Origin: JBAYIE01 sp965279165 | GTDB taxonomy: Bacteria > Bacteroidota > Bacteroidia > UKL13-3 | NCBI GenBank assembly: GCA_965279165.1 | Contig: OZ257140.1 | Coordinates: 1,612,001-1,676,000 of the forward strand | Reading direction: 5' to 3' | Length of the DNA stretch: 64,000 nucleotides | Part shown: in pieces, positions 45,200 through 53,818 of the stretch | Layout: every line of letters begins with the position of its first letter | Numbering within the stretch: position 1 is the stretch's first letter | The notes under the pieces: model-generated | What the model saw: only the letters and a program-made list of their open reading frames with translations | The model's database searches: none | Told to the model about the DNA's origin: nothing | Program-made: the position numbers and the translations under genes

Positions 45200-45766
45200 T
45201 TACCCTCTGATTTCTGCCCTAATGCGACTCAATGTTTCCTGCTTCATACCAAGATAGGTTGCAATTCTACCGAGCGGTGCACGATGGATAATTTCCGGCC
45301 TGTTTTTTAAAAGACTTTCATACCGTTCGCGTGCAGATGTGAATTGAAAGGATATCAGCCTTTCTTCGAGACGCGAATAATACTCTTCATGAATCAGTCT
45401 TCCGGCTCGTTCTGATTCGGGAAACCGCATAAACAATTCGTTCAATCCGTTAATATGAAGTGCTTGAAGCGTGGTGTTTTCAAAGCACTCTATCGTTTCA
45501 TAACTTGGTTTGCGGTTGATAAAGCTATAATAGGAAGTCGCAAAATCTTTTTCAATTGCTATCCAGTTACACACTTCTTTGTCGCCGACAGTAAAGTAAC
45601 CACCCATCATACCTGCATTAACATAATACAGGTAATTGCAAATTTTTCCTTCCAATAATACCTTGTCGTTTTTCTTGAAAGAAAATGTCTTTATGTTTTC
45701 CTGTAACCACGATACGCCTTCCGGTGAAAGGGTTATTATCTGTTGGATTTTTGCTACCAGTCCCAT
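45200..45766 (-). CDS. Crp/Fnr-family transcriptional regulator
   Basis: A 188-residue protein with an N-terminal cyclic-nucleotide-binding fold (FSFKKNDKVLLEGKICNYLYYVNAGMMGGYF, ETIECFENTTLQALHINGLNELF) and a short C-terminal winged-helix segment whose recognition helix is in PLGRIATYLGMKQETLSRIRAEI. The usual cAMP-phosphate Arg/Ser motif is not evident, as in most Bacteroidota members, so the ligand is unknown. Many such genes regulate a neighbouring gene; the permease at 45083 lies 117 bp downstream on the same strand. Confidence 0.88.
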   Translation of the reverse strand: MGLVAKIQQIITLSPEGVSWLQENIKTFSFKKNDKVLLEGKICNYLYYVNAGMMGGYFTVGDKEVCNWIAIEKDFATSYYSFINRKPSYETIECFENTTLQALHINGLNELFMRFPESERAGRLIHEEYYSRLEERLISFQFTSARERYESLLKNRPEIIHRAPLGRIATYLGMKQETLSRIRAEIRG

Positions 45767-45825
45767 GGGTAATTGATTTAATATTTGAAATGTAATAATT
45801 TATTTGAAGAGAAAGCACCACTTAG

Positions 45826-45851
45826 TACCTGCGGACAGCCATCCGCAGGTA
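45826..45851. terminator. Perfect 10 bp hairpin between two minus-strand genes
   Basis: TACCTGCGGA and TCCGCAGGTA pair perfectly around CAGCCA. It lies between the lipoprotein stop (45875) and the Crp start (45766), so it could terminate the lipoprotein transcript, though no T-run follows on the minus strand. It resembles the GCGGAC hairpins at 23979. Confidence 0.5.
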
Positions 45852-45874
45852 TGGATTAGTAATGAAAGTGAATA

Positions 45875-46432
45875 TTAATGAACCACGATATTTTCTACCC
45901 AAAAGGTTCCGGGTTTGGTAACGGTTATTTCTATACGCAATCGTTCCATGGGTTCGGGTACAATTACTTTCCATTCCAATTTTCGCCATTCGTTTATGTT
46001 TTCGGATGACTTTAAACTAACCCCGTCGCTTTTTTGTTTGGCATTAACCCCATGGATACGGATATTAAAAGTTGCATTTTTGTTTTTTACCCAACAACTA
46101 ACTATATACTCTTTGCCAGGAATAATTGGAATTTCCTGACTGATTCCCGGTGAATATCTTCCACCTTTTTCTGAGCAGGATTTTACATCGATACAAAGGG
46201 ATTGTTTTCCATCTTTGGCATCGACAGTATCAAAATAAAAATTGAAATTACCTGTGCCGGTTGTTTTTGGTGTGTAGACAAGCCAATTAACCGGCAAATT
46301 GTTTTGTACGTGCTCGAAACTGCCATTCAGGCCTTTTTTAGGGTCTGAGATAGATTCGCTCATTTGCGCCTGACAAGCAGGAATAAATGGAATCATAAAG
46401 AGAAGGGGAATAGATAACCAGATTTTTTTCAT
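45875..46432 (-). CDS. Lipoprotein with a carbohydrate-binding-module-like domain
   Basis: 185 residues: MKKIWLSIPLLFMIPFIPAC gives a lipobox Cys20, then a single jelly-roll domain (KGLNGSFEHVQNNLPVNWLVYTP..., GKQSLCIDVKSCSEKGGRYSPGISQEIPIIPGKEYIVSCWVKNKNATFNI, PMERLRIEITVTKPGTFWVENIVV). The pattern (GSFE...P..W, I.PGKEY.VS.WVK, FWVENIVV) is that of CBM4/9-like modules. It probably sits on the cell surface; a ligand cannot be named. The start at 46432 gives the signal peptide; the ORF extends to 46558. Confidence 0.8.
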   Translation of the reverse strand: MKKIWLSIPLLFMIPFIPACQAQMSESISDPKKGLNGSFEHVQNNLPVNWLVYTPKTTGTGNFNFYFDTVDAKDGKQSLCIDVKSCSEKGGRYSPGISQEIPIIPGKEYIVSCWVKNKNATFNIRIHGVNAKQKSDGVSLKSSENINEWRKLEWKVIVPEPMERLRIEITVTKPGTFWVENIVVH

Positions 46433-46612
46433 ACGTTTTGTTTTTAATTTTTTAATAAAAGGCATATGCCTAATCGGGGACAAAAGTAGAATTGGTTTAA
46501 ATCGGAAAATTTGATTTGGGTCAAAAAGTGAAAATAGGAAGAAAGAAAAGAAAAACAAGTATTTGAAATTAGGGCATACTTTGGAAATGCAATTTACACA
46601 TGGTGTGAAATG

Positions 46613-47149
46613 TTAGGGCATGCGCTTCGTGCGTTTGGCAACAAAAGGCGATATTTTCTTATGTAGGATATTCCAAACCAAAATAACATGTTTGCTCTTC
46701 AAAAAATAATGTACCATTTCGAGTGCAATATATCCTAACAAAATAGCGATGGTGGTTTGCAACCAGGAAGGAATTTCATTCACAATAGTTGTTTTGCGAT
46801 GGGCCAAACCAAATAGATTATTTAAATTTCTGCGTTCCAAAACAGCATGTGTAAATGATTTGGAAACCCATAAACCAACGGCAATACCAATCATGTTTCC
46901 GAGGGCTTGTTTGGTAATAAAATCAATAATATTTGGCAGGGTTAGGCGCTCCATTAAAGTTAATTTGGGGAGCTCGGTTGTTCCTGTTTCTTCTAATGTT
47001 TCTGCATCCCAAACTTTTTTTACGCGATTAAAATAGTGTAGGTTATTGGTGTTTTGGTTCAACCATAGTAGAAACACTTCTTTTTCTTGTTCCGTTTCAT
47101 CTTTGGCAAGGTGACGGGTAATCATCAACCATATCTCATAATCCTTCAT
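46613..47149 (-). CDS. Membrane protein with FecR-like N-terminus
   Basis: 178 residues. The first 50 (MKDYEIWLMITRHLAKDETEQEKEVFLLWLNQNTNNLHYFNRVKKVW) follow the N-terminal helical domain of FecR-type anti-sigma factors, which binds an ECF sigma factor. The FecR sensor domain is missing; instead there are two hydrophobic segments, about residues 82-102 (ALGNMIGIAVGLWVSKSFTHAV) and 130-150 (TTIAILLGYIALEMVHYFL), and a basic tail. No sigma factor lies next to it. It may be an orphan or short anti-sigma factor; this is an inference from a weak motif. Confidence 0.65.
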   Translation of the reverse strand: MKDYEIWLMITRHLAKDETEQEKEVFLLWLNQNTNNLHYFNRVKKVWDAETLEETGTTELPKLTLMERLTLPNIIDFITKQALGNMIGIAVGLWVSKSFTHAVLERRNLNNLFGLAHRKTTIVNEIPSWLQTTIAILLGYIALEMVHYFLKSKHVILVWNILHKKISPFVAKRTKRMP

Positions 47150-47385
47150 ACGATATTGCTTAATTCAAACGAATATCCGGTTGAATGCAGGAAGATAGGC
47201 TAAAGGGTTTAATTAGCGTTATTCAGCACTTGGAACGACTTTTTATTTACTCTCGAAAGGAACAAATAAAGATAGGTGCAAAGTAACGGGTTTGAATGGG
47301 TGGAAAAGTAATTGGGATGAATAATCATGGCGCGTTGAAAAAGTGAAAAGCTTCTATAACATCCATATTATAATGGATAAATAAA
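47150..47385. other. Intergenic, nothing recognised
   Basis: 236 bp of AT-rich sequence between two minus-strand genes. No repeat family member, hairpin with T-run, RNA gene or convincing short ORF was seen. Confidence 0.5.
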
Positions 47386-48660
47386 TTATGGTTCCAAAAT
47401 AAAAATTTTACTTGTATAGGTTTTATCGTCATCTATAATTTGAACATAATACATACCACTAACAAGATTATCACGTAGTAGCACAAATGTTGTTCCATTG
47501 ATATTTTCTACTTGCTTCACGGTTTGTCCGAATGAATTGGTGAGTGTTAGGATTGCATGATCCAACGGATCGGTACATTGGAAAGTGGTTTGATTTGAAA
47601 ACGGATTTGGGTAAACAAGGAGCTCTCCATTGAATGCCGGCAGCAATTGCCCCAGTTTTTGATTTGTTTTAAATAATGTTTCACCCGATAAAGCAAAACC
47701 CACCGTGTCGTTTACAAAAAAGATTTTTGTAAACGGGTAAGTAATACCGGTGATTTGTTGTTTCCAATGTAAGCCTCCATCGATTGTTTTGCCGATATAG
47801 CCATTTTCACCTGCCACATAACCAACGGTATCATTCAAAAAGAAAATACTGTTTAAGTTGTCCGTTGATCCAATATGTAGGTATTCCCAATTTACACCAC
47901 CATTGTTTGTTTTAATTATTTTTCCGAAATCACAAACGGCATATCCAATATTTGTGGAAGTAAAAAATAGTTTATGGATATTAATCGAGCCATCATTAAA
48001 TACATTAAACCAATGTGTTCCCCCTGTTATTGATTTTAGAATAAGATGTAAATTTGGGTTCTGAAGTGTGGAAGCAACGATATAACCTGTTGTTGTATCC
48101 GGAAAGCATAACAAACGAACCCTTTCGTTAAGGAAAGAATCTATTTTCAAATAAGCAATTCCATTCGTCATCTTATTGATATATTGTTTTTCGTCGAACC
48201 ATTCGTAAAGCAGAAAATAATTTGAGGTATCAATAACTGAGAAATCTCTATAATAACCACTTGTGCCAATAGGAGATTTAGTCCAGGATTTTCCTCCATT
48301 ATTGGTAATTCCAATTGAAGTCGAACCCTGCCAGTTATTAATATGATAAAAAGTGTTCTGGTTATATACCTTGTGAATTGCATAAGTACTTATTCCAATA
48401 CCGGCGGTTGACCATACATTGTCCCATGTATATCCACCATCATTGGTAAATTGTATGTTAATACCACCACCAGAGCTTGGAGATGACATATGGAAATAAC
48501 TATACATACCCGATTTTTCTGAAACAAAGTTTACATCAACTAATCTACTATTGGCGTATATAGTATTAAATGTCTTTAGGTATATGGATTCATTCCACTG
48601 TGCGTATCCTCGGGGGATAATAAAAAACGTAACGGTGAGATAGAGAATTAGTTTGTTCAT
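47386..48660 (-). CDS. Secreted Ycf48-like beta-propeller protein with T9SS type A sorting domain
   Basis: 424 residues: signal peptide MNKLILYLTVTFFIIPRGYAQ, then repeated BNR/Ycf48-like blades with the wording TNDGGYTWDNVW, TNNGGKSWTKSP, TNNGGVNWEYLH and TIDGGLHWKQQ, alternating with FFxNDTVGYVAG strands. The last 80 residues are a type A sorting domain (LLVYPNPFSNQTTF, LTNSFGQTVKQ, LVSGMYYVQI, SKIFILEP). It is expected to be exported by T9SS and anchored on the surface. Proteins of this build are common in the phylum and have no assigned role. Confidence 0.88.
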   Translation of the reverse strand: MNKLILYLTVTFFIIPRGYAQWNESIYLKTFNTIYANSRLVDVNFVSEKSGMYSYFHMSSPSSGGGINIQFTNDGGYTWDNVWSTAGIGISTYAIHKVYNQNTFYHINNWQGSTSIGITNNGGKSWTKSPIGTSGYYRDFSVIDTSNYFLLYEWFDEKQYINKMTNGIAYLKIDSFLNERVRLLCFPDTTTGYIVASTLQNPNLHLILKSITGGTHWFNVFNDGSINIHKLFFTSTNIGYAVCDFGKIIKTNNGGVNWEYLHIGSTDNLNSIFFLNDTVGYVAGENGYIGKTIDGGLHWKQQITGITYPFTKIFFVNDTVGFALSGETLFKTNQKLGQLLPAFNGELLVYPNPFSNQTTFQCTDPLDHAILTLTNSFGQTVKQVENINGTTFVLLRDNLVSGMYYVQIIDDDKTYTSKIFILEP

Positions 48661-48745
48661 CTGCTATCAATATGCATTCTCAAATAGGGTAAAAACAGAA
48701 GAAAGGGAAGTGTACTGTTAAACGCGAAACAAAGATATCACCTTT

Positions 48746-51217
48746 TCACTCATAATAATACACCCTCCTCACCCTTTGTGAAATGGAAGTAAGAACCTCA
48801 TAAGGAATGGTTCCAATTTTATCGGCTATATCCAAAATATTCGGATCCTTTCCAAACACAATAACTTCATCGCCTTCTTTGCAAGCAATATGGGTAACAT
48901 CGAGCATGGTCATGTCCATACAAATGCTCCCAACAATAGGTGCCCGTTGGCCATTTATTACCATATATCCTTTTCCATTTCCGAGTTTGCGGTTTAATCC
49001 ATCGGCATAACCTATAGCAGCCGTAGCAATAATCGAATCCTGGTTCACCGTACCTCTTCTGCTGTAACCAATTGTTTCGTGTGCTTTAACTTTACGGAGT
49101 TGGGAGATAACTGTTTTTAAGGTGCCAATTTGTTGTAAGTCCTTTTGCACTTTACCGGCAGGGTCTATCCCATATAACCCAATTCCCAAACGTACCATAT
49201 CCAGTTGTGCATCTTTAAACCTTGCAATTCCTGCACTGTTCAATGCATGATTCAATATCGGATAGTTGAATGTATTGCTAAATAAGGCCGCCATTTTTTT
49301 GAATCGCGAAATCTGAGACTGGGTAAATTCATCGTGCTTTTTTTCTTCACTTGCAGCAAGATGGGTAAATACACTTTTTATGCGAACATGTCGGTTGTTT
49401 TGTAAAATACCAATTAAGGTATCTAATTCCTCTTCTTCAAAACCAAGTCGTTTCATACCGGTATCCAATTCGATATGAATCGAAATTTCTTCGCCGTTTA
49501 CCGCATGCAACAATTTATGCAGCAACTGCATCGAATAGATTTCGGGTTCGAGGTTGTGACGAAGAATGGCATCAAATCCTGATTCTTCAGGATTCATTAC
49601 CATAATCGGCAATTGAATTCCTGCACGACGAAGTGTAACACCTTCGTCAGCATAAGCAACGGTGAGATAATCGGCTCGATGAAAAGCCAGTACCTTGGCT
49701 ATCTCATAACTTCCGGCACCATAACTAAATGCTTTTACCATTCCCATTATTTTTACATCCGGATGTAATTTATTGCGATAATAATTTAAATTATGAACGA
49801 GGGCATTCAGGTTTATTTCGAATACGGTTTCGTGTACCCGCTTTTCGAGCAAGGCCGAAATTTTTTCAAATTGAAAGGTTCGTGCACCTTTTAACAGTAT
49901 TACCCTGTTATGAAATTCAGAAGACTTAAACGAAGCGATAAAATCATCGGTGGTTTTAAAAAATTCTGAGTGATCAGGAAACAAACTTTGGTATTTAAAG
50001 AATTGAGGTCCTACACCATAAAGTTTAATGATTTCCTTTTGCTTCAGGAGCCTTGCAATACCTGCATACAATTCGGCTTCAACCATACCTGATTGGAGAA
50101 TATCCGACAAAATAACGGTTTTACTATATCCGGCACTTTGTTGTTGTAAAAAATCGAGAGCGATTTGCAATGCCTGAAAATCGGCATTGTAACTATCGTT
50201 AATCAATACGCAATTGTTGATTGCTTCTTTTAATTGCAAACGCATTTCTACTGCCTGCAACTCTTCAAATCGACTTAATACATCGGTTGAAATCCGGTTA
50301 ATTACCAATAAAAAAGCAAAACAAGTACAGGCATTATCGATAGAAGCTTCGTCGCTAAACGGTATGTGTACACCCAGTATCTGAGCACCCTTTCGCATTT
50401 TTAAAATACTTGTACCCGATTTTCTTTCTACCTCAAATTGGATATCGGCGGGTTTGTTTTCTTTGCTCCATGAAACGGTTTTAAGTTTAGGGTGGCGGGG
50501 TAAAAATTGTTTTATTCCCTCCTCCACTTCTGTTTGATCGGCATTGTAAATCAATAATTCGGTGTCGCGAAAGAGTTGCAGTTTTTCGTGTAATTTTTCT
50601 TTCTTCGAATGAAAACCTTCATCGTGTGCAACACCCAAATTGGTAAAGATTCCAATGGTTGGTAATATCATTTTCTGCAAATGCAGCATTTCGTTTTTTA
50701 ATGAAATACCGGCTTCAAATATCCCGAGTTGATGGGTTTCCTGCATTTGCCAAACCGAGAGCGGAACCCCAACTTGTGAATTATAGCTCTTTGGACTACG
50801 CACCAGATGGATATCGTTTTTAAGCAATTGGTTAAGCCATTCCTTCACAATGGTTTTTCCATTGCTACCGGTAATTCCCACCACGGGATAGGTAAATAAT
50901 TTTCGGTGGTATGCCGCCAATGTTTGTAAAGCCATCAACACATTTTCTACCACGATAACATTTACATCTGCAGGCAAACTGAGGTCGTGGTTCGACTCTA
51001 CTATAAAGGAACGAACACCTGCATCATAAACATCCTTAATGTATTGCATGCCATTGTTTCGTTCTCCTTTAATGGCAAAAAACAAAGAGCTTTCCGGATA
51101 AATAATTTTTCGCGAATCGATCAGTAGGTGTTCGATCGGTTGAGGAGAAATTGCATCTGCACGGTGAAGAAGTTTTCCTCCCGTTATTTCGGCTATGTCC
51201 GTTATTTGGTAGTGCAT
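48746..51217 (-). CDS. murF-alr: Fused MurF / alanine racemase
   Basis: An 823-residue fusion. Residues 1-450 are UDP-N-acetylmuramoyl-tripeptide:D-Ala-D-Ala ligase, with ATP loop GITGSNGKTIVKEWL near 110 and INDSYNADFQAL in the C-terminal third. Residues about 455-823 are alanine racemase: the PLP lysine is in MGMVKAFSYGAGSYE, then HIELDTGMKRLGF, RLGIGLYGID and GSICMDMTMLDVT. The two act in sequence: the racemase makes D-Ala, and MurF adds D-Ala-D-Ala to the peptidoglycan precursor. Such fusions are characteristic of Bacteroidota. The canonical GKT of MurF is present (SNGKT). ATG 51217 is preferred to TTG 51229. Confidence 0.95.
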   Translation of the reverse strand: MHYQITDIAEITGGKLLHRADAISPQPIEHLLIDSRKIIYPESSLFFAIKGERNNGMQYIKDVYDAGVRSFIVESNHDLSLPADVNVIVVENVLMALQTLAAYHRKLFTYPVVGITGSNGKTIVKEWLNQLLKNDIHLVRSPKSYNSQVGVPLSVWQMQETHQLGIFEAGISLKNEMLHLQKMILPTIGIFTNLGVAHDEGFHSKKEKLHEKLQLFRDTELLIYNADQTEVEEGIKQFLPRHPKLKTVSWSKENKPADIQFEVERKSGTSILKMRKGAQILGVHIPFSDEASIDNACTCFAFLLVINRISTDVLSRFEELQAVEMRLQLKEAINNCVLINDSYNADFQALQIALDFLQQQSAGYSKTVILSDILQSGMVEAELYAGIARLLKQKEIIKLYGVGPQFFKYQSLFPDHSEFFKTTDDFIASFKSSEFHNRVILLKGARTFQFEKISALLEKRVHETVFEINLNALVHNLNYYRNKLHPDVKIMGMVKAFSYGAGSYEIAKVLAFHRADYLTVAYADEGVTLRRAGIQLPIMVMNPEESGFDAILRHNLEPEIYSMQLLHKLLHAVNGEEISIHIELDTGMKRLGFEEEELDTLIGILQNNRHVRIKSVFTHLAASEEKKHDEFTQSQISRFKKMAALFSNTFNYPILNHALNSAGIARFKDAQLDMVRLGIGLYGIDPAGKVQKDLQQIGTLKTVISQLRKVKAHETIGYSRRGTVNQDSIIATAAIGYADGLNRKLGNGKGYMVINGQRAPIVGSICMDMTMLDVTHIACKEGDEVIVFGKDPNILDIADKIGTIPYEVLTSISQRVRRVYYYE

Positions 51218-51357
51218 GATCGTATACAATATTAAATAAGAAGTTGGAAATATGAAGGGCTAAGTTGAAAGGAAGTAAGTACAGGTCAATAATCCAATGA
51301 TTTTCCCATTTAGCAAATGGTTATGTTAAACCATCCAATACAACGAAGCTTCATGAT

Positions 51358-51388
51358 TTTGCTTTGCCAAATCCATACTTTACCTTTG
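51358..51388 (+). promoter_or_regulatory. Promoter of recX
   Basis: TTTG (51358-51361), 19 bp, then TACCTTTG (51381-51388), a textbook Bacteroidota promoter. It lies 13 bp before the ATG at 51402, so the leader would be about 6 nt. recA is not in the window, so recX has its own promoter here. Confidence 0.6.
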
Positions 51389-51401
51389 GTTTCGTAAAAA
51401 C

Positions 51402-51878
51402 ATGTCGGCCAAATCCTTACCAGCAAAAACAAAAAGTAATTTTTTAAAGATGGCAGCCTATTGTGCCTACCAGGAACGGTGCCATACCGAGGTAAATGAC
51501 AAGTTGCAGGAGTTGGGGATATTTGGTGAAGAAGCCGGTGAAATAATTTCGGAATTAATTGCACAGAACTACCTGAATGAAGAACGTTTTGCCAAATTAT
51601 TTGCGGGAGGAAAATTCAGAATAAAAAAATGGGGTAGGTTAAAAATAAAAAGGGAATTGCAGATTCGCAATATTTCTGATTATTGTATTCAGGAGGCTTT
51701 AAAAGAGATTCTCGAGTCGGATTACCGGAATACAATGTGTAAATTAATCGCTGAAAAATGGGATTCGATAAAATTGAAAGATAACTACCAGCGAAAGAAG
51801 AAAGTAGCGGTATTTATGCAGGGCAAAGGATATGAAGGGAATCTTGTTTGGGAAATTCTGCAACAACAAAACCAATAA
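51402..51878 (+). CDS. recX: RecX regulatory protein
   Basis: 158 residues built from three-helix repeats: FLKMAAYCAYQERCHTEVNDKLQELG, then ISELIAQNYLNEERFAKLFAGGKFRIKKWGRLKIKRELQIRNIS, a form of the classic RecX motif (YLNDxRFAxxxxxxxxxxxxGxxxIxxEL). The C-terminal YQRKKKVAVFMQGKGYEGNLVWEIL is the third repeat. RecX binds RecA filaments and limits their activity. Length is within the usual range. The gene overlaps nothing, and nfu starts 42 bp later with its own -7 box. Confidence 0.92.
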   Translation: MSAKSLPAKTKSNFLKMAAYCAYQERCHTEVNDKLQELGIFGEEAGEIISELIAQNYLNEERFAKLFAGGKFRIKKWGRLKIKRELQIRNISDYCIQEALKEILESDYRNTMCKLIAEKWDSIKLKDNYQRKKKVAVFMQGKGYEGNLVWEILQQQNQ

Positions 51879-51891
51879 GCGATAAATATGT

Positions 51892-51899
51892 TATTTTTG
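51892..51899 (+). promoter_or_regulatory. -7 box of the nfu gene
   Basis: TATTTTTG, matching TAnnTTTG, 20 bp before the ATG at 51920. It supports 51920 over the upstream in-frame start at 51848, which lies inside recX. Confidence 0.45.
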
Positions 51900-51919
51900 T
51901 AGTTCCAAATCCATTGAAT

Positions 51920-52501
51920 ATGATTGAAAATAAAGCTTATCTGGAGGTATATAGTGAGGCCACCCCAAATCCCGAAACACTTAAGTTTGTGTTTAATAAA
52001 ATGATTTTGCCTAACGACAGTGCAGATTTTCCAAGCAGGGAAAGTGCGCTGGCAGGACATTCTCCTTTGGCGAAAAATCTTTTTGAATTCAATTTTGTAG
52101 GAGGTGTTTTCATCATGAACAATTTCGTAACCATTACCCGTGTTCCCGGAATCGAATGGGAAGATATTATTCCTATTACCAAAGAGTTTTTAAAGTCGTA
52201 TATAGAGGCGGAAGAGGCTATAGTGGAGGCAGTAGCGGAACATTCACAAGCAGATTTTGGCGACGACAATCCAATTGTTGATCAAATCAAAGAAATTTTG
52301 GATACCTATATCAAACCGGCAGTGGAATCCGATGGTGGAATGATATCCTTTAAAGATTATACCAATGGTATAGTAACAGTTGAACTCAAAGGTTCGTGCA
52401 GTGGTTGTCCATCAAGTACCATTACCCTTAAAAAAGGAATTGAAGGAATGTTAACTAAGATGATTCCACAGGTTAAAGAAGTTGTAGCGCAGGCTGTATA
52501 A
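51920..52501 (+). CDS. nfu: NifU-family iron-sulfur carrier (Nfu type)
   Basis: 193 residues. N-terminal Nfu_N domain (AYLEVYSEATPNPETLKFVFNKMIL, ...GVFIMNNFVTITRVPGIEWEDI) and C-terminal NifU domain with the cluster-binding CxxC in LKGSCSGCPSSTITLKKGIE. It carries a 4Fe-4S cluster to client apoproteins. Aconitase or radical SAM enzymes are likely clients by analogy; a radical SAM gene lies 4 kb away but no link is shown. tcdA begins 23 bp after the stop, in the same direction. Confidence 0.93.
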   Translation: MIENKAYLEVYSEATPNPETLKFVFNKMILPNDSADFPSRESALAGHSPLAKNLFEFNFVGGVFIMNNFVTITRVPGIEWEDIIPITKEFLKSYIEAEEAIVEAVAEHSQADFGDDNPIVDQIKEILDTYIKPAVESDGGMISFKDYTNGIVTVELKGSCSGCPSSTITLKKGIEGMLTKMIPQVKEVVAQAV

Positions 52502-52524
52502 TTGTAATTCCAATTTTTGGTGTC

Positions 52525-53250
52525 ATGAAAAAAATCCAACCCTGGATGGGTCGCACTTTGTTGTTGCTGGGTGAAGAACGATTAACCCGTTTGGTAAATA
52601 CCAATGTATTGGTGGTAGGTTTAGGTGGTGTCGGTGGTATTGCTGCCGAAATGATAGCCAGAAGCGGAGTCGGAAAAATGACCATTGTGGATGCAGATAC
52701 GGTAGAAGAAACTAACAAGAACCGACAAATTGCGGCTTTAAACAGTACCGATGGCGCTTTAAAATCAGAAGTGTTTGCACAGCGCATTCGGGATATTAAC
52801 CCAGAGATTGAATTGCAAGTTATCAGTTCCTTTTTCAAGGACGAACTCACGACAAAAATTCTGGATGAAAACAAATTTGACTATGCGTTGGATTGCATCG
52901 ATACTTTGGCGCCAAAAGTATTTTTCATTAAGGCATGTATCGAACGTAAAATTCCCGTGGTAAGTTCGATGGGTGCCGGTTCAAAAGTCGACCCAACACA
53001 GGTTAAAGTTGCAGATATTTCGGAAACATACAATTGCCACTTGGCAAAATATACCCGAAAATACCTTCACAAATTTGGCATACGTAAGGGATTAAAAGTT
53101 GTTTTTTCACCGGAAAAAGCACAACCTTTTATGCAAGTAAAAATAGTGGATGGACAAAATAAAAAATCTTCGCCGGGAACAATCAGTTATATGCCAAATG
53201 TGTTTGGCTGCGCAATGGCTTCGGTTGCGATTAGGGATTTATTAGGCTAA
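52525..53250 (+). CDS. tcdA: tRNA threonylcarbamoyladenosine dehydratase
   Basis: A 241-residue ThiF/E1-like enzyme. The ATP-binding Rossmann motif is VLVVGLGGVGGIAAEMIARSGVGKMTIVDAD, with Arg finger NKNRQIAALNSTDG and ALDCIDTLAPKVFFI. TcdA (CsdL) dehydrates t6A at position 37 of ANN-reading tRNAs to the cyclic ct6A form. MKKIQPWMGRTLLLLGEERL is the usual opening. A minus-strand gene ends 9 bp inside its 3' end. Confidence 0.92.
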   Translation: MKKIQPWMGRTLLLLGEERLTRLVNTNVLVVGLGGVGGIAAEMIARSGVGKMTIVDADTVEETNKNRQIAALNSTDGALKSEVFAQRIRDINPEIELQVISSFFKDELTTKILDENKFDYALDCIDTLAPKVFFIKACIERKIPVVSSMGAGSKVDPTQVKVADISETYNCHLAKYTRKYLHKFGIRKGLKVVFSPEKAQPFMQVKIVDGQNKKSSPGTISYMPNVFGCAMASVAIRDLLG

Positions 53251-53613
53251 AAAATCGTGAAAGTCTTGTTCCATTTCCATGAACAATTCTACAAAGCGTT
53301 TGTATTCACTTTTTAATTTTATATGCTCACGGGTTACACGGTCGCGAAGGTATTCGAGTGCAAAATTTGTCATGCGCTCTATTTCGTTTTCATGTGCCTT
53401 TATGTTGTGTTTTAGTGTATCTAAAACTTCGCGTTGTCGAATGAATTGGTTTTGAAATTGTTCAATACGTGGAGCAATTGATTTTGGTGGTTTAGAAGCT
53501 ACAAAATCAATCATTTCCTTTTCCATAACAACGAGTAGTTGTTTATAGAAGTCAATTGACTTGAGCCACTTAATATGTTCGGTCTCAAGTGATTTGGCTA
53601 TTAATGTTTCCAT
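53242..53613 (-). CDS. Small helical protein of unknown function
   Basis: 123 residues, almost all predicted helix with heptad-like spacing (IEQFQNQFIRQREVLDTLKHNIKAHENEIERMTNFALEYL and IKLKSEYKRFVELFMEMEQDFHDFL), so a coiled coil is likely. No signal peptide, membrane segment or known motif. It overlaps the 3' end of tcdA by 9 bp, tail to tail. I do not recognise the family. It is called as a gene because of its length, start codon and clean coding composition. Confidence 0.7.
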   Translation of the reverse strand: METLIAKSLETEHIKWLKSIDFYKQLLVVMEKEMIDFVASKPPKSIAPRIEQFQNQFIRQREVLDTLKHNIKAHENEIERMTNFALEYLRDRVTREHIKLKSEYKRFVELFMEMEQDFHDFLA

Positions 53614-53788
53614 ATTTGTTTTATGAACAATACTATAAGGGAAAGTAAGCGATTTTTTATAAATATTAAAATTTCCGCTTAAAATTTAATCTAACAACCA
53701 TTAGAATATGCAAGGTCGAAATTGTTATCTTTCTTATTAACAACCAGATACAAATAAAATATTTTGTGGTTCTGCCGTGTTAAAAGTT

Positions 53789-53796
53789 TATTTTTG
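53789..53796 (+). promoter_or_regulatory. -7 box of fumC
   Basis: TATTTTTG at 53789-53796, with TTTG at 53763-53766 (22 bp spacing, slightly long). It precedes the ATG at 53819 by 22 bp and rules out the ORF start at 53777. Confidence 0.5.
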
Positions 53797-53818
53797 CCTG
53801 CCCAAAAGCAACCAAAAT

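Noticed and set aside
53614..53788. tRNA or small RNA gene before fumC
   Set aside because: No cloverleaf, T-loop motif or hairpin with T-run could be found by eye; the same held for the other gaps checked.
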